Shown piece by piece: positions 24,001 through 37,700 of a stretch of 62,163 nt of DNA. The stretch's first letter is position 1; every line of letters begins with the position of its first letter. Location: the NCBI GenBank assembly GCA_015657535.1, contig JADHZB010001141.1:1160-63322 (forward strand). The letters are read 5' to 3'. Source of the DNA: Nephromyces sp. MM_2019. Its lineage: Eukaryota > Apicomplexa > Aconoidasida > Nephromycida. The notes beneath the pieces were generated by a model. That model did no database searches. It was not told the origin of the DNA and saw only the letters and a list, made by a program, of their open reading frames with translations. A program made the position numbers and the translations under genes.

Positions 24001-27000
24001 TTGAGTAGTGTGCAGGATAGTCCAAACTTCTTGAAAATTAAATTCTATCTATACATCTATATGCTCATAAGATGCGAGCATTTGCATCTGTAGTTCAAAG
24101 AAGGGAAATTTACAGCTGCCTATGCACTCCACCAACAATTAATATCTCTTTGTTGATGCCTATCCAAGTGTACTACCTATATATATATCACCTTGAAGTA
24201 AAAACAAAAAAACTGCAGAGCATGTACTGCCTAACTTGTAAAGCACCTACCGCATTTAAAGTATCTTTTGGCTAGCTTATTAACTGGCACTAAAATTCAC
24301 TAAAGCGCATTCCTCAAATTTTACTAAAGTGTACAAATCTATGTTAAGCCAAGAAAAGTGGTTTGCATCCAATCAATTAGAATTTGTGTGAAATTTTTCT
24401 TACTGAGAAATAGCTTAGTTCCATGTAATGGTAGCATCTACAGCGTATCTCTTCCACATATGATAGAAATACTCCTTTCTATTGCGGCGAAGCTTTTAGG
24501 CTAAAGTAGCCTATACGCAGAGAATTTTTGAGTTTGCTGGTTTAAGGGTATAAAACTATTATTTTCAGTTTCAATACTAAATGATCTTCTAGTACCTGGA
24601 GGTTTACAAATGACATCCTTCTTGAAAGAATATTCCGGACTCACTGAAACGTTTGAAAGCTTTGGTACCCCGAGAAAGTATTTACTAAGAAGTGTATGGC
24701 GGTATCCTTTCCACGTAACTCTGGGAGTAAGATGAAAGACATAAAAGCGATACCTTCATCATTCATGATAAGCTTTAACACATTTTATGCTTTAGCACTG
24801 TATTCGAGTTGATTTTAGTTGCTATAGCCTCAATTTAGTATTTGCTGTAAAATTTTTGGCGACAACATCTTCTCCTTACAAAATATGCCATGTTCAAACC
24901 TTTCGCCAGAAAATGCTGAATATATTTTTTGGATAAGTAAGGCAAGTAATGATTTGCTTTACCATGTTGGTGTGCTTCACTAATAATTTCTTTTATATGG
25001 AATTAGCTCTGCTATAAAATAAATTACTTATGGTGAAATTCGTCTGCCAAGGGCGTTGTAGGTCACTATTTGACCACGAAGGTCTTTAATAGACTTAAAT
25101 GTCAAAATGCATGCCTTAATTCAAAATACATCTAGTACTAGCTTGAACACAAGGTCGTGTAAAAGTTATGATTCACATGAAAACAAAATTTTTTTATTAA
25201 CACGACCCTAACTATGCCTTAAAATTTGGATTGCAGTTTCTGACCGCATTTGGGAACATCATGCCGGTAAAAGGCCGTGAAAGCTCACTTCGGAACGCGC
25301 TAAGCTCACATAAAAACTGGAAAATGGAAGACGCCATTGGTTCCGTTGATTTCAGCGATGATTACGTTCAGTTAAAAGATGGAACCTCGGTGAAAGCTTC
25401 GTCGACTGGATTGAACTCTGAAGTAGAAGAGGGCCTAATAAATCACAAAGTTAGCTGAGCCGCCAAATGAGTTAATTCGTTATATTTTATCCAAATATTT
25501 TTTATTAAAAAAAGCTCCTTCTAGTATATGTACGGATCTGATGAACGTTAAGGCTTTATAGTTCCCCCTTGAATCCCAAAAATAAAACTTGAAAACTACA
25601 ATTTTATTAGCTAAGATTATGCGTACCGTCAGCGCTTCCCTCTTTGATTACATAGGTCAGCGTCTATTTCGCGGCCGGATATTGTGATTCTGGAATATCG
25701 CGAGGAATTATTGAATTATTTCATACTCTAAAAAAACATAATCCGGAGATTTAGTAAGAAAATGGACTTGAATCTGTTCTGAAACCCGTGTTATCTGCCC
25801 TAAAATGTTGAAACAACATATATGGTTCCCTTGCGAGGGAATAAATGAACGACCTTCAACGCTTCAAAAAACATGATCGATGTATCAAACATTTACTTCT
25901 CTTTATCACTATAATAAATTTTTACGAATTGATGCACGATCGCACCATTTTCTAGCGCTTTGCTGAGCGTCAGCGCTATATTATAACTTTTGATCGCTAT
26001 ATTTTTGAACAGACATTCCCAGCATAAAAAGATAAGTTGTATCTTTAGCCTTTAAAATGACGGGTTGTGCCTATTCTAAATAGTCCTTCGCATCCATTGA
26101 ATAATAAGCTCTTTGCAAGGATTCTGCCACGAATGCCTCTCATAAAGCTACGCTAATTATTTACGAGATGCATTTTCTTCATATGTAAAAATACGTCACA
26201 GCTATTCTAGAGTACATCTTTAAATGCAGTCAAAAACTGGTTCTTGGACCTTGGACACATTCCGGAAGGCGAAATTGCTCGCCTTATAGTGGTACCTTTC
26301 CTTGTTTTGAGAAGGCAATGTACGCAGATATCGTACGATTCTTGGATTGCAGGCTCAGAAATATATGCTGGGGTCGCATTCTAGAAGAGGAACCCGTGCA
26401 TTACTGGCAGGTTCATGAAGAGCGGTGGAAAAGCGGCAAAACCTTCCCTATCGAAGATACACAATACAAAGTATTTCAATTAAGCAATGATGCACTCTCG
26501 CTGAAACTAGGCAAGGAGCCAACTAAGAGACCAATTCCTCTCCATAAAAGCTGGTACCAAGACTTGGTTCCAGAGTCTATATTCAGAGCAAAATTTTCGC
26601 ACTATCAGTAGAATTTGGTACCTTAGCAGCTCAATGATGCATTTGCCACATGGGTATGATGAAGTTTTTCTAAGCGGTGCAATAATGCAAGTAATCAGAT
26701 GCTGGGTCCATTTATGGGAAGGGACTCGCAACTAAGCTTCAATTCGAGCGCTTCAAGGCATGAAGCTTTATTACAATCGCCACTACTCTTTCTGCTTCCA
26801 GGACACCGTTGAACTTACTAAGAGCCTTCGCAAGAGGATTAAATAATATAGACATTACACAGCAGGCTCAACGAAGCATAAGCAGCAGGAAAAAAGATTT
26901 AGACAAGACTTCAACTATCGAAGCTTACAATAAAACCAGTTATAAAAGCAAATTTACGATATTCCCTCAAAGCTTGATCCACGATTGGCTTCCCATCGTA

Positions 27001-29543
27001 GCATTCTTCCTTACAAGGCCTAACAGTTTGATTCCCCCATTATTATCCTTTATTCACAATCGCTTTATCAGCCTTTCATATACTGCTGCTTGGCCGCCTT
27101 TTGATGTAAATGCATATACTCTTTCCACTCTCGAGGATGACAGCGTAGGTCATAGTATGCAAGCGAAATGCATGATAAAAACTTTTTCAAAAATCTTTTG
27201 GCTTAAGGGCACGCCAGGAAGTAACTGGAATCACGACGGCGTAGAGGCATTCAGTGCAGCAGCTATAACAAAACCACCAATTGCTTACGCCGTGGATTAC
27301 TCAGCCACTGCCGGTAAATTCACCAGATGGCAAATAACCCAGCACCCATTCCGCACACCAGTAATGTATGGAAACAGGCTGTTTATCGAGAGAGTAGCAG
27401 GTACTAACTACAGTTCACAGCATGGTGCTCATTGAGCCATGCTTTCGTGTTTTTGCACGAGAAATGGCGAAGGTATCTACCCGTTTGCGTCGAAACCACA
27501 TGGCCTGCACTATAGGATCTGGCAGATGGCTTCTAAACTGAAAGCCAAATAATGAAAGTTCTACTACTTAGTCTTTTTCCTTTCTATGAAATCATATGAT
27601 ATAATGGAGCAATAAATTTTTTGCTGATGTCATTCTCAGCATGCTCAACTTCATCAACTTTTTGGTTTACACTCGCAATGGTCTTGCTGCTAGAGTTTGA
27701 AAAGAAATTCAAGCACCGTGGTGCAATGCGTAGGATTTAACCAACCAGAGTCAAAAGCGAGCATTTCTAGCGGGCTATCTGTAATGCTAATTCTTAATTC
27801 AGTTGACTGCTTCTTGAGTTAGTATAAAAATGGAGCTTGTAAAATTTAGCTGTAATCATTCATAAAATGTTTATAAAAAATGGCATACCATCAGCGTACT
27901 ATGACATGGCGTGATAACTATTTTGCTAGAAAGCAGTATAGCTGATACGCAAAGGAAGCTAGAGCAGTGCTTCCATTTAAGCATTTAGGTTCTTTTTCTA
28001 CAAGTAGTGGATGGAAAAGGAGCCAGTGTACAGGGTCTACACGGAAATTTGAGGTTTTCCCACCATTTCAAAGAGATTGCTTAGTTGTAGCCCTTAACTA
28101 TGCGATTTCTATGCGTTACTAGATGAGCCTATAGTTTCTGAAATGTTGAAAATTTTTTTTTAATAAGTAAGCATACAGAATGCAACCTGGCCAAATCCTT
28201 GTATTCGGCAAATACTAACAAAATAGGGCTAAAAACTTTCACTCAGGGCGTGAGCACGCAGGTGGTCATCAATGGAGTTTTTTCAATATTTTCCAAGCAT
28301 CAATTGCCTCTCCTTTATCCTTTGCCACGCAAAGTTTAAATGAAGCAATTTCTATAGCTGGAAGTCCATTGTTGACCCTGTACATTTTTGTTGATGATTG
28401 CACGGACGCGACAATTTTTGTATACCTTGAAGACGTCGATAAGCAGCAGGGAGTATCACATTATGTCACAGAGGGCCAGGTGAATTAAGAGTATTCTGTT
28501 GCGACGAGAGGCGTGATTTAATTTGTTTTTTAGAAAAGCTCATCTAATAATAAAAATAAAATAATTTGAATGGTATGTCAAGGTGTGCGTGGGGCTTATC
28601 TTAGCCTTCGTGTAAGCACATTCTCGCAAAAGAATTACTACAATTCAGGGGAACTACAAGAATGTAATTCATTAAAAGAATTTACTTGATAGAGCGCCTC
28701 CATAATTTTTCGTGCCATCCCAATTTTTGAGAGAGATTTTTAGCGCTTAATTTGTAATAATATAAGGTATCTTAATATTTTTATATCGAAACTGGGTTTG
28801 GTGTGCCTGCTTTGCATTTTTTAATTTAGATTTTGGCATCACGCCGACGGGACACAGGCAGCGTTAAATTTTCTGACCTATCCCCTTTGGACTCTATGGG
28901 ATTTAATTCGTATTCTTTGAAAAGAGAAGATTTCGCACCTATATCAGGTATAAACTTAATGCGTCATTGGCCCATTACGAATAGAATCTGAAAGAATCTT
29001 ATGCATTTTTTTCTATGCTTGTGCTACGTAAAGACTTTGTAGCATTACAAGAGGAATATGATAATACCTAGCTGCTTTATAACTCGTGAAATCTATATGG
29101 CTTTTATAGAATAAGTTGTTTTACTTGTTGATTATTTTGCGGATGCATTGTGGAATGAAGTTTACTCAGCAAAGAGGAAACGTGTGTTTTGAATGAAAGA
29201 AATATCAGCTTTAACCAATACCAAGTTATAGCCCTGAATCATCTAATTTCTACTTACGCAAATCTGAAGTGATCATGTCATTCTATCATATAAGAGGACG
29301 TGTAAACATTCATTAGGGGGTGAAATGCTTAAGCTGGAGATTGTTTTGGAGCCTGTCGCTTGGACATTTGCTAGTGGCCATGCCATTCGCCTATCCTTTC
29401 TTGGCAGTGATATAGGAAATTTCTCCTTACATTCCCCAGATAAAGTCACTTTACCAGAATTTTGGCATGTTTTTACAGCTGGAAACGCTCATCCAGCACA
29501 TATTAGTAATTTGAAGCTTCCAATATCCCCAATAGCATCTTAA
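20995..29543 (+). CDS. Membrane-anchored CocE/NonD-type alpha/beta hydrolase
   Basis: Ten exons join in phase to 1209 residues: 20995-22402, 23085-23282, 24569-24726, 25237-25449, 25656-25753, 26230-26607, 26802-27400, 28247-28479, 28830-28947 and 29317-29543. Residues 1-365 carry about five membrane helices (near 51-70, 118-148, 229-250, 279-304 and 312-331). The hydrolase starts near 370 (TYVKMRDDVELAVDVYLP) and has DTRGTGASFG. The X-Pro dipeptidyl-peptidase/cocaine-esterase triad is complete: nucleophile S511 in GGISYDGM, acid D670 in AAGYCDSG, base H702 in GPWTHS. The C-terminal jelly-roll-like domain is also present (VDYSATAGKFTRW, FVYLEDVD, YVTEGQ, and SGHAIRLSFLGSD near the end). Family members hydrolyse amide or ester bonds. 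Weak points: the donor at 25450 (GTTAGC), the donor at 26608 (CA/GTAGAA) and the start codon. The hydrolase call is firm; substrate and membrane location are inferred. Confidence 0.9.
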
Positions 29544-31759
29544 ATTGCCTTCTTGTTCGGCACAAATTCTGATGAATTGTTATTGAAGCTTTTTGAAGTA
29601 CTGAAAATTCATGTAGAAACAAATTTTATGAGAAATAATAGTGTAAATTCATTAGTAAAAATCAAAAGCATGCAAATGCATATGAAATTTTTAAAAATAT
29701 TATTCGGTATATACGTTGGATTATTTTCTGAGTACTTTACTTACCGAAAATTTCTCCGTTAATTAGTCATAAAAATAAGAGCTAAACATCTAAACAAGCA
29801 AGAAATACTATCCTAATTGCTTTTGCTGTGGCACTGCAAGTTTTTACTGGGAGGAGTGTAACTCTGATTTTTCTGAATTAAACATTTTGTCTAGGCTAGT
29901 GGCAGGGTTGCCGCTTAGCACAGCTTGATGTATTCTAAAAGTTACCTGAATTATACCACATAGATGATCCGTTCTGTTTTTCGTTGCTAGAGCTTGGGAA
30001 AATATGAACATCAAATTACGTCGTTATCCTGATGACTAGCTTCTCTTAAACTTGTTTTGCTTTTAAAGCCTGGCGATGACTTTTCTTTTGGGAATACCAG
30101 AGGGGTATATATGATGCAATCTAGTGAATATATCAGCATGGAGGATTATTTATTACGTGCTATATTGAAAATATCAACATGGAGGGAAATTTGTTACCCA
30201 ATCTAGTCAAAAATGAGTAGATTGCTTCAATAGATTATTGATACTAGTAACAAGCCGCATACCTACTGCGATTGCTGATAGCTTTTCCTGGGTTGCTATA
30301 TGCACACTTAAGGAGGAGCTTACCTTAGAAATTAAGTAAGTTGTAACTTCGCAGTTTAAGCATTCTGAAAGCATCTTCACATTTCATTAGCTATCCTGAC
30401 AGCATAGTAGTGAAGCCATCCGTTTTAATCTACAAGAGATTGATGACTAGCCTGGTCACTACTATTACCTACAGCTGCTCTTGCAGGTGTGTTAGCTGGG
30501 AAGCCGCTCCCGCATACTCGAGGTTTGCGCTGTGGACAAAAATTTTTTAGGTGTCAGGTTCTGTTACCCCTTCATTGGGATTAATCGCATTTCTCCGAAG
30601 GTAATTGGTGAGCTATCAAGTTCTATATGATGCGCTCGTCACAGGGGCATGTTTCCTAGATAACCCCTTCCGTAATGCTGTAAGTAGAAGTAACTTCACA
30701 GGTATACCAAAGGATGAAATTATCATACCAATATCAAATGTAGCTAGCGCTTTATGTAATACTAGGCCTTTCCAGGTATTCGCGCAATGTTATCTTAGCT
30801 GAGCAGGGCTTCATTCTCTGACCAGAGCTTTATGTGATAGTACGATGCGCTATAAAGGTGTAGAGAAATTGAAGTATCCTACATTTTGAATATGTTAGCC
30901 GCCGTTAAACAACTCAAAAAAAGATATGGCTTTCCACTTTTGAGATCGCAACGCATTCTGTTTTCCTTCGATAATATGCTGAAGGGCTACAACGCTTGCA
31001 TCATGCTTGCTGACACCAGCGCCTCTCTCAGTTCGTCCTACCTGGCAAAGCAAGGAACCAAATGTATGCGCTTTGCTACGATATTTTCCTGCTAAAAAAT
31101 TTAGGATTTTGTGAGCGTTTCCCTTACTGCAGTAACCTGTGGAAATTAATCACTTTGCGTCCTTTGCTGCTTGCATTTCGTACCACATCAGCAGTGTTGA
31201 AGATATGCTTTAAGTGGGCTATGTTCCTGTAATATTGGACCTTGTTTGGGTTGGGATTTCGCAAAAAACATGCTTATATAAATGACATTTGGAAAAACGA
31301 TTGAAGGCATAGTAATCCTTAGCCTAAAATTGCTTGAAATGAGCAGTTTATGAACTGCGAGTTACTAATGGATGAAAGTATCGTATTTGCTGATGGAATA
31401 TTCCCGTCACATTATAGCTTTTGGACTATTGTGTCGCGTCACGATTCCCCCCCTTTTTGCCAGCTGCAAAATATGATTGGATAGAACATATTCCATATTA
31501 AGACTTCCTGAGCTCTTTATTTATGGGGTAACTCACGAGGTATGGAATATATACAGCTATATATTAAAAAATTGCGAAAAAGAAGAAAAAAATAATAATT
31601 TTGATTTTGTTTTGTGAATAAATAAAAGTTCTATAGCAGTGTCTGCCACATACAAACCTAGCCAGCGTACTCAACTGTGCTTCCTATTGTTTACCTCTTC
31701 TTTACAGGTTATGCAAGCACCTATGAAGCTCCATTCCTTACCTAGGACAACTTCAAAGT
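29544..31759. other. 2.2-kb spacer
   Basis: Between the hydrolase stop and the proposed start of the giant gene, only short open frames occur (for example at 30605-30802 and 30886-31095, both plus strand). None resembles a known protein or has clear paired splice signals. Near 31,686-31,707 there is a strong pyrimidine tract ending in TTTACAG, so the giant gene may have an additional 5' exon or a spliced leader of untranslated sequence here. Confidence 0.45.
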
Positions 31760-34700
31760 GTGATGGGCAGCCCTTTTTTGAGTTTGAGATTAATAGTGTC
31801 GAGGTTTGAGTTTAACACTCATAATGATTTCTTTAGCTTCTTCTGCTCGCCAAGTTTTCAGGCTTTTACTGAGCCCAATTTTGCTGAGTTCTGGCAACGG
31901 AAGCGTGGACTATCGAATATTTTCGTACAGGTTAATTTTTTCTGCAGATTATTCACAAAAATTAAGTTTATCTTGCCATGTGTGCTCCTATGTATGTTTG
32001 TCATTAATTCTTTATATGGCCTACATAAGATGATGAGTTATATCACAGGTGGTGCTAACCTTAAAATGGCTGTTTCGTCAACGAAATTTATCGATTTGAA
32101 GCTCGAAAAGTATTTGGTATAGTCTCATGCTATCTAATGCGATTTTAGCCGTGCCAAAATATCAGCAACACACTCACATAATATGTTTTACACTAAAAAT
32201 ATAGTCCCTCAATTCGACGTTTTTTCATGAAAATGCATTCTCTAAATTTGTTTCCATCAAATTTTTCCAGAGTTTGTTAAGGCAGATGATAAAATAGAAA
32301 AATCGCGACTTTTCATGCTTCTAGTGTGCTGCTAGTCATCATTATCAGCTTTATTGCCGTTCAAGTTACCTTTGTACGTACAGTTGAGACGGAACCCAGC
32401 TTACCGGACCACTTTGCTTTCACCTCGAGCTTAATAGCATCCATAGTGGCACTACCTAGTTCCAGCTGTTGCTAAAATGAATATAGCAATAGATGGTCGT
32501 ATAGAGCGAAGATGGGCGAGCCGTTTAAGCAGGCAGATACAAGATTATAGAGGAAGGGTAATAAACTGCGGCGCCGTTAGTTCAAAGGGCCATCTTTTCG
32601 CGCTTGCCACACTTCCTAATGATCAGAAGCTACTAAGAGTGCTAAACGAGCGATATGAAGCAAAGGCGATACCAAATGTTTCTGCAGATACTATTTCTCC
32701 ACTTTTTCATGATGATAATTTGGGATTTGGCGTTTCGACCCATAATATAAACGCCACTCACGCAGAAGCTAGCAAGGTAGATACCATCGTTGGTAATAGC
32801 CATCATGATGAAGTCACTGCTTCGAGTGTAACCTCTTGTGCGAATCTGCCGTATCACACTCGTTTACATGAAGGAACCAATAGTTCCACAGTGGCAGATC
32901 TTCGAGGGTTTAGTTCTTCCCAAGAATGTAATCAGCCAGATTCAGGTGCTGGGAAACCGAATATCAGGCAGGTGGGAGGCTATTCAGTAATACTGTACGA
33001 TACAAGGCATTATAGTGCGGTAGAAGAGATCATAGTAGGCTGTATGGATTCGACCAATGCCTACGACATTTTACCTGATACCACATTTTCTAAAGAGTCA
33101 GCTTCCGATCTTTCGTTACAATCTATAACGCCTTACGATATGAAATCTTGTGATGAAGGTAGGCCAGTGGAAAGCTCCGATCAATTTGTTAATGAGCTTT
33201 TGGGAAGCGAAAGCTTAACACACCGTATGAATAGTTCCCCTGAGGTGCCTCCTGAGGAAAACTTTCGAGCTTCACGCAGTGAAGACACCTTATTGAGTGG
33301 TATATCACCAGAGTCCACTACTTCTTCATGTATTGCTAATCCAGAGTCACCCTGGATGTGCTTTACGCAATCAGCTGCTTATACTCAGCGTAAAGCTGCC
33401 CCCAACAGCAGTCAATTTGGTATTGAAAACCAGCCGAGAGATTTCTCTAAAGCTTCTTGTGTGTTTAATGATGATTTCATCCGTCAAGAAGACTCGAAGG
33501 AAATACTTTCTTCAGGAGAACCAGCCATACTACCTATACGAAATGAGAGAAGGCTGCATCCTAGTAGGGATTTTGTAAAGCCTTCAATATTAAACAAAAG
33601 GCCAAAGTATTTTGTATGTGATAAAATGGAATTTGCCGTGGATGATAGATTTTTATGCTTGCAGTCAAAGGATGCTGGTGTGAAGCTGCTAGACCTAGAA
33701 GCTCCTACGTTGAATTCGCAGCTTTTCGTACATTTAGAGTTTGTTGAAAACCTAGTAAGTATTGATTTTTTCCTGTTTTTGCTTGCCGTAGTTTAATGAT
33801 GGTATATTAGTTACGCAGCTTTTATTTGCAGAGTATCTTCTTTAGGAAGTTTTTTTTTGCTGAGAATACGAGTTTTTCACTGTATTTTACGCCATTTCGA
33901 TGATGGAGAATATATAGTATAGACAATTCTTAGAATTTTTTGTGAAGAAAAAGAAGCTCAGCCAGACACATTTTTCTTTAAAATCAAGTTTTAGTCATCA
34001 AAAATATAAAGAGAGGAAGTATCAATTGTAGAAGCTTCTGCAGAGACACACACACGCATGGAAAGGGTGTAAAGAAGAGGCAATCTGATAGAGGGGGAGA
34101 GAATATATCTCACTGTACACTAGCGTTTATTTTGTGTCTTTGCTGTTTCTAGCGATGCTTGTAATGCAAAATGAAGTGGTTTCTAGGGGTATTCTGTTTT
34201 ATGCCATCAATTGAAAATCAGCGGAGTGCTGCGCCAGTAGAAAAATATCTTGTGTGTGTGTGTGTGGAAATTTATCTACTACCCAGTTGCTATGCGATGG
34301 ATATTCTTCATCTTCAATGAATCCGTAGTTCTCAGCCAAATCTGCAATGTCAGAGGACTCCAGTACCTGCAAATGCCTAGCTCTCTGTTCATTTTTATTT
34401 CTTTTCTACTGGTTTCAGGTTGAAAAAAAAGAACTTCAGAATTTTAAGTTACTGCATGCCTTGGAAGTTAATTCTTTGCCTGAGCATAACCTGCTATCTA
34501 TGGATCCTAGCTTGAAGCGATTGCTATTGGTAAGCTCATACGGAAGGAGAATTTGTTTTTTTTTCGAATATCACATTTTTTACCCTAAAATATCCAGAGT
34601 CTTTTTTTTTTTTCAGTTTTGATTTTGCTAGCAATAGGTATAGAGGTGGGTGCTTCATACTATACTTTTCTTTCTCTGCTTTTATAGCTTCAGTTAGAGT

Positions 34701-37700
34701 TGTAGCTCTAAACCTATATCTTTTCCTCTCACTTTTTACCGTTTTCTAATACTTTCTAGCAGATTTCAATTTTCACGCTGTCAAGTTTCATCTTCAATCG
34801 CATTTTCAAGTTCTCGTAATGTTCAACGTGCTCATTTAGAATTGATTGCTATTTATACTCGAAAATCCAGGAGTTAGGTAGCTTTTTCTTCTGGCTGCGT
34901 AGGTTTCGAGAATCACACACTCTTCATCCACACCTTTTTCGCTTTTTATTGTTGGTACTATTTGATAACTTGAGTTATTGCGAAAACTTCAGCTTAGCTA
35001 AGGTCTTGGAGTCTTAAGCAATAAATTTGAACGCTGTTTGTTTGATTTTCAGGGTTAATTTTCGCGTAATTTCGCTTTTTATACTCCGTTTCTTCTATGT
35101 AACTGCTAGCATAGTATATAAAAAGTTTGGAAACCTTTTTTATACGTTCTGTATTGTTAAAGAAGCAATTTCTAGGGTTTCATTTGATACCCAGTCATTT
35201 CAGTGTGCTTTTTGAAAATTCTCAGTTTCTCTTGTACTTTGAGATATTTAAAATGGATATAATCGCTTTGATTTTTGCATTCCTCTTTGTGATTTAAGCT
35301 ACCTACAAGGCTGAGCAAGTCAGATTTTTTCTTTTCAACTTTTTCAGTATAAATTGCTGATTTTTCCGGATTTTTTCCATAGCCTAGTAGAAGAGGATAC
35401 GTACAAACGCACACATGCAGACACATAGTAGCTTTTAATGACCTTAAGTCAACTTTCCTCGAATTTTTTGTTTTTATGCTTCTTCAACGGAGATTTTTAA
35501 TGCTTTGGGGATGCTTCGCAGTTTATGCAAATCATTCTGGAATAAGGATGCATTTAGTGTGCTGAAAAATCTGGCTTTATATGATACCGTAGATCCTTTT
35601 GTCGTGTAATTGCTGGTTAATACAAGAGTGTTTAATGCCTCCACACGGCGATGAAATTTTTTTCAAAAATTATGTAACTTGAGTATTTGATGACATTCAA
35701 GTAGAGAATGTGATGTTCTTCAGCTACTTTCGCTTCCTATTGAGTTACTTTTCTTAATCTTCGCATTTTTAGAGGATTCTAGGGTAGAAAGCTGCTTTCA
35801 TTATCTAGTTTGCGGTTTTTAGGTATCTCATAATTTTGTATGCAATTGTTGATATACATCGAATTGAATTTTTTTTTCATACAAAAACTTCTTTATCAGC
35901 CTATTGAGGTTGTGCTTCACACTTGCAGCACCCTATAATACTCAATATTTCGCTCTTTCTTAGTTGCTGAATCCAGCGTGGAGTTTTTAAAACCTCGAAT
36001 TATGGAAAAAATGAGCATTTGGTATTGGTTTAATGTCAAAATCAAATAATAATACATTCTCATTTATGCCATCACATGCATATTTAATGCGATATTTTCA
36101 TCGCTAGCGGCTTAAGCTTTGAGGCTAAAACACACATTGCTAAAAAGCTGTCTGAAGAAATGGCTTTTATTCAATTTGGTAGTTGCTTAGTCCTAGGTTC
36201 TTCGTGTGATCGCTGTGTGTTCATAGTTGCTATGTTATAACAGTTTTACCCTCAAATTAAGGAGATTTTTTCAATTTGTATCCTTTAGCCGATAAAATAG
36301 TCTTCCATGCTATGATAATGATACACACGGTTTAAATTTTCATTTACCTCTTTAGGTACCACAGGGAAGATTTTTTTTGTAGCGTTTAGGGTTGCCAGCT
36401 TAAATTTGTGTGTATAAATTGCCAGTGTATACATTAAAGTGGCTTATCATATTTAGAGAGCTGCCTATTTATGTGTGAGTTGCAGTAGTGTGTGTGTGTG
36501 TGTGTTTTTTTTTTTTTTTATGGGTGAGATTGCACGCCAGGGGCTACATTTTTTAAGGAAACATGGAAACCTCAAAACTTGTGCGTATATTTATCTTAAT
36601 GACATAAAGCGAAAGATTTCAATCTCTCATGGCTCTTCTTTGGTATTGAAGTAGCTATTTTCGTGTGTGTTTTGCATATTTTCTTTTGATTAGAAGAAAC
36701 TTCTAAAACGGAATACTCATTTTTTCTGGGAAAAGAACCGATTATTTGTGTTTATTCGCCTTCTGCAAGAAAATCAAAATATGTAGTATGTCAGCACCTT
36801 CTGCAGAGAAGGTCTTGACGCTTCAACTCATTCCTGACATGTTTCTCTTTCTACTTACAATACTACTCTATTCTGTGCTCCTCATGATCATCAGCCGTTT
36901 GACAGGAGCGGAGTATCTGCCCCCAAAAACTCGATTAATAGTCGCCAAGTTCCGCATGAAGAAAGCAAAAGAAGGACTTCTATTGAGACCTCTAAGGATG
37001 CGCTTCAATTATCGGTACTTATAGGGTTTGTGGTGCTTATAGTGTTTGTGGTTTACTTGTTAACCTGAGTGAAAATCGTGGCTACTCGTAGCATTGAGGC
37101 TGAGTTCTATAGTTAATAAAAAGATATATGTTGAAAAAAAAGTTTACACACCTTTATTGAAGAAGTGTTTTGCCAAAAGAAAGATTTTTTGCGTACAGTT
37201 TCCTCGTAAAATCCGTGTTTTTCGCGTATTTTAGAGAATCCATGCTTAACATAGAGTGCTGATGAACACCTCTCTTCGTCGCTGCTTATCTGCGACATAC
37301 TTACCGTTTTTCATTCTGCATTGCCCTTTCTAGGATCTTGTGCCCTATGGGATCGTCGAATGTCTTGTTGGCTTTTCGGGAGTTCCTCCTTTGCGGTATC
37401 TTTTTTTACTGCATAAGAACAGAGTTTTGAGCATATTGAAGAAAAATATACTCTCGGCCGACGCTCTGCAGTTGAACTGCACTAGAGCAGGGCAGCAAAA
37501 AGAGGGTCTATTTAGTTTTTGTTTATTTAAACAAGATGCTTACGCAAAATTTAAGTATTTGCAGTGGCATAAATCTACAAAGAGCGAAGATCCTTCTAGC
37601 TGCTGTAATATGAAGGATACTCACTTGCATCCCTCGCTAGCTGTAGGTACACAGAGAACTGAAGCGCAAAAAGTCTCTTCTAGCATGGTTTCTCGGGATT

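Noticed and set aside
31708..31804. Open frame from the strong TTTACAG acceptor as coding exon of the giant gene
   Set aside because: Its frame stops at 31808 and differs from the frame that continues into the next exon; it is probably untranslated sequence before the ATG at 31760.
34530..34622. Read-through of the third giant-gene exon to a TGA at 34620-34622
   Set aside because: The strong GTAAGC donor and the following T-runs indicate an intron, and the next exon at 37334 joins in phase 0.
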